DNA of 64,000 nucleotides from positions 7,226,299 to 7,290,298 of the forward strand of contig CM042086.1 of NCBI GenBank assembly GCA_023512835.1. Direction: 5' to 3'. The translations under genes were made by a program, and so were the position numbers. Below the pieces are notes generated by a model that saw only the letters and a list, made by a program, of their open reading frames with translations, ran no database searches and was not told the DNA's origin. Positions 12,956 to 23,637 of this stretch are shown piece after piece (positions within the stretch are counted from its first letter, which is position 1; each line of letters begins with the position of its first letter). The DNA comes from Taxillus chinensis (taxonomy: Eukaryota; Streptophyta; Magnoliopsida; Santalales; Loranthaceae).

Positions 12956-15900
12956 ATGTCCACATGCTGCCGCCGCCTAACCACCTCCCCGGCGACGGCG
13001 GCGATCCTCCTCCGGCCAGTTCGGACGTTTACGGCGAATCAGCCTCGGGGGATCGATTTCCGGCGTCGGAGGGATGCGGCGCTTCTGTCGGACGACGGCA
13101 ACGAGGTGCGGCGCCGACGGTGCGAGTACGCGGTGGGGGATCGGCATCGAAGGGTGGGGGCGGGGGAGGCTCCGGCGGCGGCGGCGGCGGAGGAGGAGGG
13201 ATGGAGAGATCTGAGAAGTCCCGCTCGCGGCGGGGATCGGGCGGTGAAGGTGGCAGTAGCGGCGGCGACAACGGTGGTTCTAGGCGTAGGCAATCGGGTC
13301 TTGTACAAGCTGGCTCTGGTCCCTCTCAAACACTACCCTTTCTTCTTGGCTCAGCTCGCCACTTTCGGGTACTTGCACCCATTTCCCTACCTTATTTTTT
13401 ATTACATCATTAAGTTAATGCGTCACAATATTTATCAAAAACCCTCTTTTGTCCCAATTCAGTATAGGTCTATCAAAAAACCCCCTTGTCCCCCCTCTAT
13501 TGTGTTTTCGATTTTGTTTTTGGGTGAATAATTTATTGCGTCACTATGGGCCTGATTATTTTTTGTTAAATTTATTGAACTTATAGTTTTTTTTAAAATA
13601 TTTTTTAAAATAATATCTTCTTTACTTCAAATAAAAACTCAATTCCAAAATGTATAAAAGTTTTTTTAAAAAAATAAATGTTGGTACCCATTATTGACTA
13701 TTTTAACCTTACGTTGTCATAAATAATAAATTTTTACCAACTTGATTATATTTATATGTGGTCGCCGACTTATTTATATTTTTCATTTAATTTTTTATCA
13801 AATCCTTTCATTACCTTCCATTTTTGTTCCAATGTATTTTTCATGATTAAATTAAAATGAAGAAGGAAGTAATTAAAAATGAGAGAAGGTATCAAAAAAT
13901 GCTTATTTTGGGAGTCACTTCAATGGAAAAGCCGTACACGCATGGGCTTTGGTTGGTTGGATTAGATTTGACTTATTCGAGTAATGTCATAAATTTACCG
14001 AATATTCTATACGCACTCGGAACCCTCGTTTATTTATTTATTGAGGAATGGGACGTTAAAGTCTTTTTCTTCATGCCTCTCCAGTGTCAATATTCTATTT
14101 TTTTTTTATGCGGGGCTTGCAGAAAATTTTTTTTTAAATTTATTTAGGTTGTTAATTTTGCGTTTGGACGGCGTCTCCATTCTCTCCACCCGTCTGGAAT
14201 ATATATAAAAAAGGTGAATGATTACGTGTAAAAATATGTGTCTACTGGACAATATTGCCCCTCCCCTGAAGGCTATTTCTATCCCTTAATTTATTATTTT
14301 TATTAATAAATCTGCGGGCGGAAAACCAAAAAAAAAAGTAACATAACACTTTCTTAAATGACACGTGTAAATATTTTTGTAACATATAATAAATTTTCAT
14401 TATTGTTTTATATATATATATATATGCGTGTGTGTGTGTGTCGTGGAACAAAATAGAAACCGTGGGGCCCATGACCCAAAGAAACTTTGGTTGTGTCGTG
14501 AGCGTTGTGTGCCCAGTTTGGAAGGAGGTAGGTTTGGGCCGTTTGGGTCTCATCAGCCTCAGCCATATGTCCAGTCCATTTATACTTTTCCTCAGTCCTC
14601 TCACAATTACGTTTGTGCCTTTTAATTGTTATTATTAAATTTTTTGCATTTCCATTCTTGGATAACCATGAACGATTTTTAAAATTTGTTACTTTCCACT
14701 GTGAGCTCAAAAAGGGGAAAAAAAGTTTTTTTTTTTTTTAATTCAAGTCCAGGGACAGGCAGGGATGTTTGAAAGCGATTGGTTGGAACTATAGCGCGTG
14801 TTTTTCATCAAACACCAAATATGTGAATCGCTTGTGGGAGTTTTTTTTTTGGGTTTATGATTATTAGAAACATGTTTCACATAACAAAAACAGGCATCCT
14901 AAAACATTTTGGGCGATAATAACTTGGTTGCATTAATGTTAAATATTCTATTTGGGAGAATAACTTGTGCTCCATGTTATAGGAAAGACTGATATATACC
15001 CCACGCTGGACGTTACAGTAAAGTGGCTAATTTCAGGATATAATCTGTTTGATGCATCTCTGACATAAATTGAAAACAAATGAGTTGAAAAACGACAAAA
15101 TAATTCCTCGTTATCCCACCTGTTTACTGGTTTTAGATAAATTTGTCTATAGTTTCACTGATTACCGAACTGCGCTTTCTATGATCCTGTAAATTTCATA
15201 ATTTTTGATCATTTAATTTTCCTGCCACCCAGGTATGTACTAGTGTACTTCTCTATCTTGTACATGCGCTACCATGGCGGCATTGTTACAGATGAAATGC
15301 TTTCCATGCCTAGAGCTCCTTATCTCGCAGTTGGCATCTTGGAGGCTCTTGGTGCTGCTTCGGGGATGGCTGCAGGAGGTACCAAATGAATATTAACCCT
15401 GTGTAATATTCAGTGTCATTTAGTGCACTGCCCCATATTTCTTATATAGTACTTACTAAATTTGTCGAGTTTGCGTTACTCTCTTTACCCCCCCGCAAGC
15501 CGTCTTTGGCCCATTACTAAGCCTAATATGTTTTCTTTCCTGCTTCAGCAATTCTTTCTGGGGCATCAATTCCAATATTATCTCAGGTAATGTCTGTCAA
15601 CACATGTTACTCATTTCTTGTGGAATCTTGTAAAACCATATGTTTCTTTAGCGTTTTCTCAACCTTCTTGATGATATGAATGGTAATGTCGTAGTTGAAT
15701 TGTTGATTTAGTTCTACGGTTTTCTTCTCTCTTCCAGACCTTCCTTGTATGGCAACTTATTCTGTCTGCAATATTCCTTCAAAGAAGATATAAAGTTAAC
15801 CAAATAGTTGGATGCTCTCTTGTGGCAATTGGAGTGATTATAACTGTAGCGAGGTGACTTATGTTGCCTTTTGAATGTTAATGTTTTTTTTACTGAACAG

Positions 15901-17415
15901 CGTTGAAGCCTAAAAGTGTTTTCCTGGTGAATCAATCAAGTTATTGCGAACATATTATTTACAAGCTTGAATTTCTGCAAAGTGTAGCATCCAATAAAAC
16001 TATATTTGTCAAGATTTATGATTAACTTGATAGGGTGTTCACCTAAGTTCATGCAGTGGATCTAGTGGACATTCCCTGAAGGAAGATGGCATATTTTGGA
16101 GTCTTTTGATGATACTATCCTTTTTGTTTCAAGCTGCTGATACAGTATTAAAGGTTGCTAGCGTTCTAAACTTTTTGGAACTTTCTGCCTTTTAGCCTGT
16201 ACTACTTTCTCTAATGGGCAGATTTTGTTTTCATATGTAGGAAATAATTTTTTTGAATTCCACCAAACAACTAAAGGTATGAAAGGATTTGAACCATGAT
16301 GCAGCCAGCAGATAATTATTGCACCCTGCGTTGCAAAGTCTGGCAGTGTTCTTACGTTGTCTCTACATTCTTTATTGCAGGGAGGTTCTTTGGACCTGTT
16401 TGTTGTAAATTCCTTCGGATCTGCTTTCCAAGTAAGTCCACTCCAGTGATGATGTTTCTGGTTTTTCACATTTTCTGATTCTGTCATAGATTACTGATAG
16501 CCTCTTATTATTATTTTGTTGCACAAATCTTGCTGGGATTATAGTGTAATTCTCCCTTGATTTTTACAGGCACTTTTTATTTGCCTTCTCCTACCTTTCT
16601 TGTCAAAGCTATGGGGCATTCCCTTTAATCAATTACCCCGCTATCTTAAAGATGGAGCGGCCTGCTTCCTGAATATCGGTACTCTATCGAGTGGTAAGTA
16701 AGATACAGTCGCTGTGTTTGCAACGTTTGTTGCTCTAGCGGCCTTTAAACCGTGAGATTGATCCTTGTCGTACAGGATGTCATGGAGCTCCACTTCTCCC
16801 ATTACTTTTTGTAATTGTAAACATGGGCTTCAACATATCTTTGCTGTATCTCATCAAGATCTCATCGGCTGTTGTGTCATGCCTTGCATCCACGTTTACA
16901 GGTATTTCATTTTCAGCAGCATCAAAATTAATAAAATTGATTACCTGCAATCACTAACTGTGATGCCTGAACTGCATCCATAGATGGGAATTGAACTTGG
17001 ACTAAAAAGAAGGCCAATAAAAGTATTAGTTCTATTGGGTAAAATTATAGTCATTACTTTTCCTCACGCCGTATGCCAGTGATAGTAAATATGCACCAAA
17101 ATATAGTTTTTCAAGTAAACAAACTAAAACTATATTTGTTGGGTAATCTTTATACTTTACTATATATCATTATGGGTCAAAACACCTGACAGTAGACAAA
17201 CTACATTTGTTGTGTGCCTTGTAGTGCCGATATCTGTGTTTATCTTCACCTTGCCATTGCCTTACCTTAGCGCGCCATCTTCTCTTCCTGCTGGCTTCAT
17301 GGCAGGCACCGCTGTGCTCATTGTGGGCCTGCTAATGTATGCATGGACGCCCACCGGTTTTGCCCATCTATCATCCCACATTGGCAGGTTTTTCCATCAT
17401 GACAAGCAAGAGTAG
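12956..17415 (+). CDS. CRT-like transporter (CLT family), plastid envelope thiol transporter
   Basis: Homologue of the Plasmodium chloroquine-resistance transporter; plant CLT proteins move glutathione and gamma-glutamylcysteine across the plastid envelope. Ten exons join in frame to 445 residues: 12956-13368, 15233-15378, 15549-15586, 15738-15853, 16057-16153, 16241-16276, 16381-16431, 16570-16693, 16776-16901 and 17225-17415. The start at 12956 (MSTCCRRLTTSP) gives an Arg/Ser/Ala-rich transit-like N-terminus; an in-frame ATG at 12887 would add 23 residues. Hydrophobic segments carry family signatures: GNRVLYKLALVPLKHYPFFL, GIVTDEMLSMP, LEALGAASGMAAGAILSG, LVWQLILSAIFL, LDLFVVNSFGSAFQALF and FTLPLPYL. 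Exon 1 is GC-rich, unlike the rest. A poly(A) signal AATAAA lies at 17625. It diverges from the PHGAP gene. Confidence 0.93.
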
Positions 17416-18619
17416 GATAGGATTGGGCAATTTGTACACTTTTGTAGACCAGGCAGGTAATAAATTGAGAGATCATGACTCATTGATCAAACAATTAGGA
17501 TGGGAGAGCCTGAGGGGGGAAAGTCCATTTGGTAATTTTGGTCCTATACTCATTCTAGCATTGTAATGAGCAAAATAAGTGGACTTGATATTGCCGTTCT
17601 AACCCTGTAACCCACCTCGCATGGAATAAAGGAGGGTGAAAATTTTATACCGGAAATTAAAGCATTTGGACTTATATATTTATTGTTTTTGTAAAGGATA
17701 GTGGCAGTTATGTGATGGAAACTTCTAACATATTACTATTATTGGACTGATTTTGTCGGGCTAGACATTAATTTGTTACTACTATTTTAACCTGTATTTT
17801 TGTTGTTTCTTTATTGTTGATTATATGTCTAAGAAAAGGAGTAAATAAATTATTTTGTTATTATGTTAAAAAGGATGAAAGAGAAAAGTAAAAAAAATCA
17901 AAAAATCAAATCAAAACTAAATTAAAAAAGTTTGCTTTGATGTTTTTTAAATTTATTATTATGCTAAAATTTTGTAAAAGAAAAAAGAAAAAGAAAAAGT
18001 TGCTTGACATCAGATGTCTGGCTGGGTGCGGCCTGCTAGGCCCCAGCTTGCGCCGACTTTACCTACCCATTTTTTTTTTTCCTGAACTTTGGCCTTTTGA
18101 CCTACAACTTCTGGCATTAACATGTTTGTCTAAAACTAGTTGTACTTACAAATACTCTAACCTGGTTTAACATGTTTTTGCGGCTGGAACGTAGACATTC
18201 AGTCATGCACATGACATCATATCTCTGATAACTCTCTCTCTCTCTCTCTCTCTCTCTCCTGAATCGGTGAATGGTGCTGCAGGCAGCATGCGTCCCATAA
18301 GAGGAGTCCGGAACATCAGATATGTGAATTTTAAGATCTTTACATAATCAAGTTAACAAACACCTACTTGAAATAAATTCACCGATAAATCACCACAAAA
18401 TTTAAGGTTTAAGCTTCAATATGACAGACTCTACCCCAAGAAGCTTTTCTCTACACTCTCTCCCGTAGCTCTGTTTTTTTTAATTTAAAAGGTATGTTTT
18501 TATAATGTCCTTCAAACTTACATTTACAAATATAACGTACACAAAACAAAAGAGCAAACTTTTTTGCACTTAAAACTTTTCTATAAACAGTTTATATATA
18601 TATATATATATATAATAAT

Positions 18620-19313
18620 GATAAATTGTGAACATATAAATGGTGTGCATGGTAAATTTATATTGTTTAATTTTCATATAATCTAACTTTTATTTAAATA
18701 AAAGTTAAATTTAAATTATTACATTTAATATTTAACGGCTCAAATTAACTATGTACCCAATATATCATAATATAAGCTACATTAGACTAACATACTAGTA
18801 ACATTTAATAAGAGACATTACATACACCCTTCACCAAACCGCTTTAAAAATATTACTTTTTATCATTCTTTAAAAAAAGGTAAAGAAATCCTAGGCATAA
18901 GTTCATTTCTTGTAAGGCACATGAAATAATTATCATGTAAAATTTTTAAAAAGGAAAAAATCTAAATATAAGTCTTATCGCACGCAATTCTTCTGCACAC
19001 TTGTGATGTGATAATATTTCATTGGCCTAGTAATTTAGTTAGGCTTACTCATAATTTGATCACAACTAATATGATACTATCATATCATGAGAGTGTAGGA
19101 GGCTTGCATGTAACATGACCCTTTAAATATTTATAAATTTTATATGAAATAAAATAATTTGCTACAAACTCTGTATATGCATTTATTTTTATTAGTTTGA
19201 AGAATTAATTTAACAAAAAACTTAAAATATATACTATTTTAGACTATTTATTATAATAGAAAATTTAACAATATAAAACTAATGACTCTCTAAATTTAAC
19301 ATAATATTATTAC
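18620..19313. repeat. Tandem duplication, copy 1
   Basis: This ~695-base AT-rich unit begins gataaattgtgaacatataa and is nearly identical to 19335-20024, 715 bases downstream. Differences are mostly single bases and small indels. No coding potential. Each copy has inverted-repeat-like internal sequence (acttttatttaaataaaagt) around 18686-18706. Confidence 0.88.
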
Positions 19314-19318
19314 TTGCT

Positions 19319-19332
19319 GGGGGGGGGGGGGG
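19319..19332. repeat. Poly-G tract between duplicate copies
   Basis: A 14-base run of G separates the two ~700 bp copies. It is out of character with AT-rich surroundings and could be a real low-complexity joint or an assembly artefact. Confidence 0.8.
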
Positions 19333-19334
19333 AA

Positions 19335-20024
19335 GATAAACTGTGAACATATAAATGGTGTGCATGGTTAATTTATATTGTTTAATTTTCATATAATCTA
19401 ACTTTTATTTAAATAAAAGTTAAATTTAAATTATTACATTTAATATTTAACGGCTCAAATTAACTATGTTCCCAATATATCAAAATATAAGCTACATTAG
19501 ACTAACATAATAGTAACATTTAATGAGAGACATTACATACACCCTTCACCAAACCGCTTTAAAAATATTACTTTTTATCATTCTTTTAAAAAGGTAAAGA
19601 AACCCTAGGCATAAGTTCATTTCTTGTAAGACACATGAGATAATTATCATGTGAGATTTTTAAAAGGAAAAATCTAAATATAAGTCTTATCGCACAATTT
19701 TTCTGCACACCCGTGACGTGATAATATTTCATTGGCCTAGTGATTTAGTTAGACTTACTCATAATTTGATCAGAACTAATATGATACTATCATATCATGA
19801 GAGTGTAGGAGGCTTACATGTAACATGATCCTTTAAATATTTACAAATTTTATAGGAAATAAAAGAATTTGCTACAAACTCTCTATATGCATTTGTTTTT
19901 ATTAGTTTGAAGAATTAATTTTAAAAAAACTTTAAATATATACTATTTTAGATTATTTATTATAATAGAAAATTTAACAATATAAAACTAGTGACTCTCT
20001 AAATTTAACATAATATTATCATTC
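19335..20024. repeat. Tandem duplication, copy 2
   Basis: Second copy of the AT-rich unit, in the same orientation as 18620-19313. It runs to about ...ataatattatc before unrelated sequence. Copies in direct orientation with a tiny spacer could be two LTRs left by recombination or a local duplication; I see no clear TG...CA ends. Confidence 0.88.
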
Positions 20025-20508
20025 TCCATTTATTAAAATATTCTATTTCTCTTATCATATTTTATTTTTTATTTTTTTCTCACCACATTTATTTTTTGTT
20101 TAGAAATTAAATAAATATTTAAAAATAATATTTTAATTAATAAATAATGAAAATATATAAATTAAAAGTAAAGTTTTAAAAAATAATTATTAAAATAAAA
20201 AATAATACATTTAATTTTTTAAAGATGTACACCGAATACTCTAATAATACCTATTCAATTATCCATTCATGCTTGGTACAACGCCAAGAATAATGGTTTT
20301 TACAATTTTTTCCCTTTGAAAAATATTTTTTTTATGGTAAAAATATTTACCTATTTAAAAATACAAAGAAAAACAAAACAAAAATGTGGTCATGTGTCAG
20401 CATTTCATCTGGATGCCAGCATCCGCCAAAGGCGAAAGGCCTGACTTGTCCATGATTCGAATACGAAACATAGAGAGAGCCTAGGCTTATCCTGTTCCGT
20501 GATCTCCA

Positions 20509-22026
20509 ATGGTGGCCGTCACAGTGGCAGCCGGTGGCGTCCAAAGGTTCTTCTTCACCTCCCGCCGCCAAACCGTATCCCTCGGCCCCTCGAAGTTCTC
20601 ATTGCCCCTTTTCCACAACCGTAACCCTCACCGCCCCCTCCTCCTATCTCGCCGCCTTTCCCGTTCGCACCCTCACGAAACCCTACCCCAGCCGCACCGA
20701 GAATTCTCCCCGCTTCGTCGCCCCAACGTTGTTGAAATTCTCCAACAGCGAGGCCTTGTTGATTCGGTCACCGGCGAGAGTCTGCTTCGGTCAGCCTGCG
20801 CCGCCGATGGACCTCCCCTCAAGGTCTACTGTGGATTCGACCCCACCGCCGAGAGCTTGCACTTGGGCAACCTCCTAGGACTCATCGTGCTCTCTTGGTT
20901 CCGGAGGTGCGGCCACACCCCCGTCGCTCTAGTAGGCGGCGCCACCGGCCGGATAGGAGACCCCTCCGGGAAGAGCTCGGAGCGGCCCGAGCTGGGCGAC
21001 TCCGATTTGGAGAAGAACATCCGAGGTATAACCAATATCATAACCTCCATTTTGAATAACTCGACCCCAAATCAGTACGATGCTTGTTCTTCAGCTGTTG
21101 TTGTTATGAATAATTATGATTGGTGGAAGGAGGTTAGGCTGCTAGATTTCTTGAAAAGGGTTGGGCGTTACGCGAGGGTTGGGACGATGATAGCTAAGGA
21201 GGGTGTGAAGAAGAGGTTAGAATCCGAGCAAGGGATGAGCTACACTGAGTTCACCTACCAGTTGTTGCAGGGCTATGATTTCTTGTACCTGTTTGAGACT
21301 GAGGGTGTGAGTGTTCAAATTGGGGGGAGTGATCAGTGGGGAAACATCACTGCCGGGACTGAGTTGATTCGGAAAATCTCGCAGAAGGATGACGGAGTCC
21401 ATGGCTTGACATTTCCCCTTCTTTTGAAGAGTGATGGGACCAAATTTGGCAAGTCCGAAGAGGGTGCGGTTTGGCTTTCGCCCGCAATGCTGTCTCCCTA
21501 CAAGTTCTACCAGTACTTCTTCTCGGTTCCGGATGCTGATGTGGTGAGGTTTCTTAGGATTCTCACTTTCTTGGACTTGGAGGTTATAGATGACTTGGAG
21601 AGGGCAATGAAGGGGCCTGGGTATGTGCCCAACATGGCCCAAAGGAAGCTTGCTGAAGAAGTTACCCGTTTTGTTCACGGGGAACAAGGTCTCCAGGAGG
21701 CTCTCAAGGCAACTGAGGCGTTGAAGCCGGGAGCTGAGATGCGAATAGATTGCAATGCCATTGAGGGTTTAGCCGGGAATGTCCCATCTTGCTCCTTCTC
21801 ACATGACCAGGTGTTGAACATTTCTCTTGTTGATCTTTCAGTTTCTAGTGGGTTGCTTGAGAGTAAATCAGCTGCCCGTCGCTTGTTGAAGCAAGGAGGT
21901 TTGTACTTGAACAACAGCAGGATCGATACTGAAGGGAAGAGGGTTGAAGCTGATGACATTATTGATGGAAGAGTTCTCCTTCTATCAGCAGGGAAGAAGA
22001 ACAAGCTGGTTGTGCGGATATCTTGA
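20509..22026 (+). CDS. Tyrosyl-tRNA synthetase, organellar (bacterial type), intronless
   Basis: Charges tRNA-Tyr for plastid and mitochondrial translation. One uninterrupted 505-codon frame. Residues 1-70 are Arg/Ser/Pro-rich and fit a transit peptide. The class I HIGH motif is HLGN at 118-121 (FDPTAESLHLGNLLG). GGATGRIGDPSGKSSER follows, then GYDFLYLFETEGVSVQIGGS with DQWGNI for tyrosine and tRNA binding. The KMSKS equivalent is KFGKS at 312-316. The C-terminal ~75 residues form an S4-type RNA-binding domain (SAARRLLKQGGLYLNNSRI). All key motifs are intact. Poly(A) signals lie near 22185 and 22196. The gene is GC-richer than its flanks and has no introns, unlike all its neighbours. The first ATG of the frame is at the expected place. 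Confidence 0.95.
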   Translation: MVAVTVAAGGVQRFFFTSRRQTVSLGPSKFSLPLFHNRNPHRPLLLSRRLSRSHPHETLPQPHREFSPLRRPNVVEILQQRGLVDSVTGESLLRSACAADGPPLKVYCGFDPTAESLHLGNLLGLIVLSWFRRCGHTPVALVGGATGRIGDPSGKSSERPELGDSDLEKNIRGITNIITSILNNSTPNQYDACSSAVVVMNNYDWWKEVRLLDFLKRVGRYARVGTMIAKEGVKKRLESEQGMSYTEFTYQLLQGYDFLYLFETEGVSVQIGGSDQWGNITAGTELIRKISQKDDGVHGLTFPLLLKSDGTKFGKSEEGAVWLSPAMLSPYKFYQYFFSVPDADVVRFLRILTFLDLEVIDDLERAMKGPGYVPNMAQRKLAEEVTRFVHGEQGLQEALKATEALKPGAEMRIDCNAIEGLAGNVPSCSFSHDQVLNISLVDLSVSSGLLESKSAARRLLKQGGLYLNNSRIDTEGKRVEADDIIDGRVLLLSAGKKNKLVVRIS

Positions 22027-22209
22027 CCACTGTTTACAGTCCGTTATCTGTAGGTTTTTTTAATTATTATTGTAAAATTTTACCTCTCCCATACCTGGTG
22101 AAAAGGAGGGAGCCTTGTACACCGACTACTACGTGAATAACAAGCTTTTTTTCCTTTTTTGTGATATACAGCGTTGTACTACCTAATAAAAATCAAATAA
22201 AATGAAACC

Positions 22210-22947
22210 TGAAAAGTTAAAACACCCGGGTACGTTTGGTAGAATAAGTTTTTGTATTGGTTTTAAAAAGAGTGAGTTTAAATAAATTTAAAATTATTTA
22301 ATTTTAAAATTTATTTTTCAAAGTGAATTTCATATATTATGTTTGGTTTGATTGAATTATTTTTGAAAATATAATTATTTTTATAAATTATGAATTCAGA
22401 TGAAATTTTAATACTTATAAATAGTTTTAAATTTATTGAGAAATTTAAATAGTTTTATTTTTTTATTTTTTATTAGTTAGATTTATTAAATATTATTTTT
22501 AAAAAATATTTACTTCATTTCAAAAAATACATACCTTTTTAAAACACATTTTTATATCAATTTTTTTTTCAAATTATAATCTAACATTAACTCCAATAAG
22601 ATAAAAAAATCAAAATTCATACTAAATAGGTCTGATTAGCTCTTTGGCGAAATTACATGTAATAGTCCCCTCTCTTCCTAAGGCTTTATAATTATATAGA
22701 AGTGTTATACTTGTGCCTTAAACATTGTCCTAGTGTGTGACTCTGTTATCCAAATTAGTATCATTCATTTGCTATTATCTTAATTGCGGTAGGTAAATAA
22801 TATTAGGTTGCTTGATTACATGGAAAGAGTGGGGTATTAAATGAAGATTGGTTGTTGCACTTGAACAATGCTTGTTTATGTTTTTTATTTTTTGTTTGGT
22901 TAGTAACATAAGGGAATGAAATAAGATAAAATTAATGTTCAATGACC

Positions 22948-22981
<34 letters not shown>

Positions 22982-23637
22982 TTAAATATAATATATATAT
23001 CAATTAATGGACGATCTCAATTTATTTTTTTTAAGTTAGTCACGAAAATGAGTGATGATAACTTGTGATTTTATTAAATAATTGAGTCAGGTATGCATGG
23101 ATTGGGTGAAATTAGGTGAAAGAATAAATTATTAATCAATTTAATATTAACGAATGATTAATTTTTTTACCTTTCATCGACTCATTAACTTCAATAATTT
23201 GTGAATTTAATAAATTTTCGATGAATGCCAATTAATGGATATGACACGGTATGGGTGAGTGCAAGCAAGTGCAACCACTATCTACGATTTATAATTAAAT
23301 AATATATACTAAAAAAATTAAACATATAAAATATAAAATAAATATATTATTTTACTCATTAAATATTTATAATTACGTATCTTTACTAAATAAAAATAAG
23401 TTTTTTTGGTCTCTTTTATTAAAACTAACAATATATTGCTCATATACGTACTAAATAATAATAATAATAATAAAAAAAATAAAAAAAAAATAAAATAATA
23501 ATAATAATAATAAAATTAAATTATTATATTATTATATAATATATTATTATTATTATAATAATACGAATACTACAGGCTCTGCACCTCCTTCCTCTTTCGC
23601 TTGGTCGGCTCGCGTCGTTGAAAGCCCAAACAACGAA
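22210..23637. other. Intergenic AT-rich sequence with simple repeats
   Basis: No gene seen. It holds a TA microsatellite at 22949-22980 and an AAT/A-rich stretch at 23456-23545 just upstream of the next gene. The last ~60 bases before 23638 become CT/GC-rich and are probably the leader of the parvulin-rhodanese gene. Confidence 0.6.

Noticed and set aside
12964..13413. 149-codon Gly-rich frame overlapping CLT exon 1
   Set aside because: Other frame of the GC-rich transit region; the frame used for CLT continues into recognisable transporter sequence and splices in phase.
21217..22004. Minus-strand frames across TyrRS
   Set aside because: Antisense shadows of a conserved enzyme.
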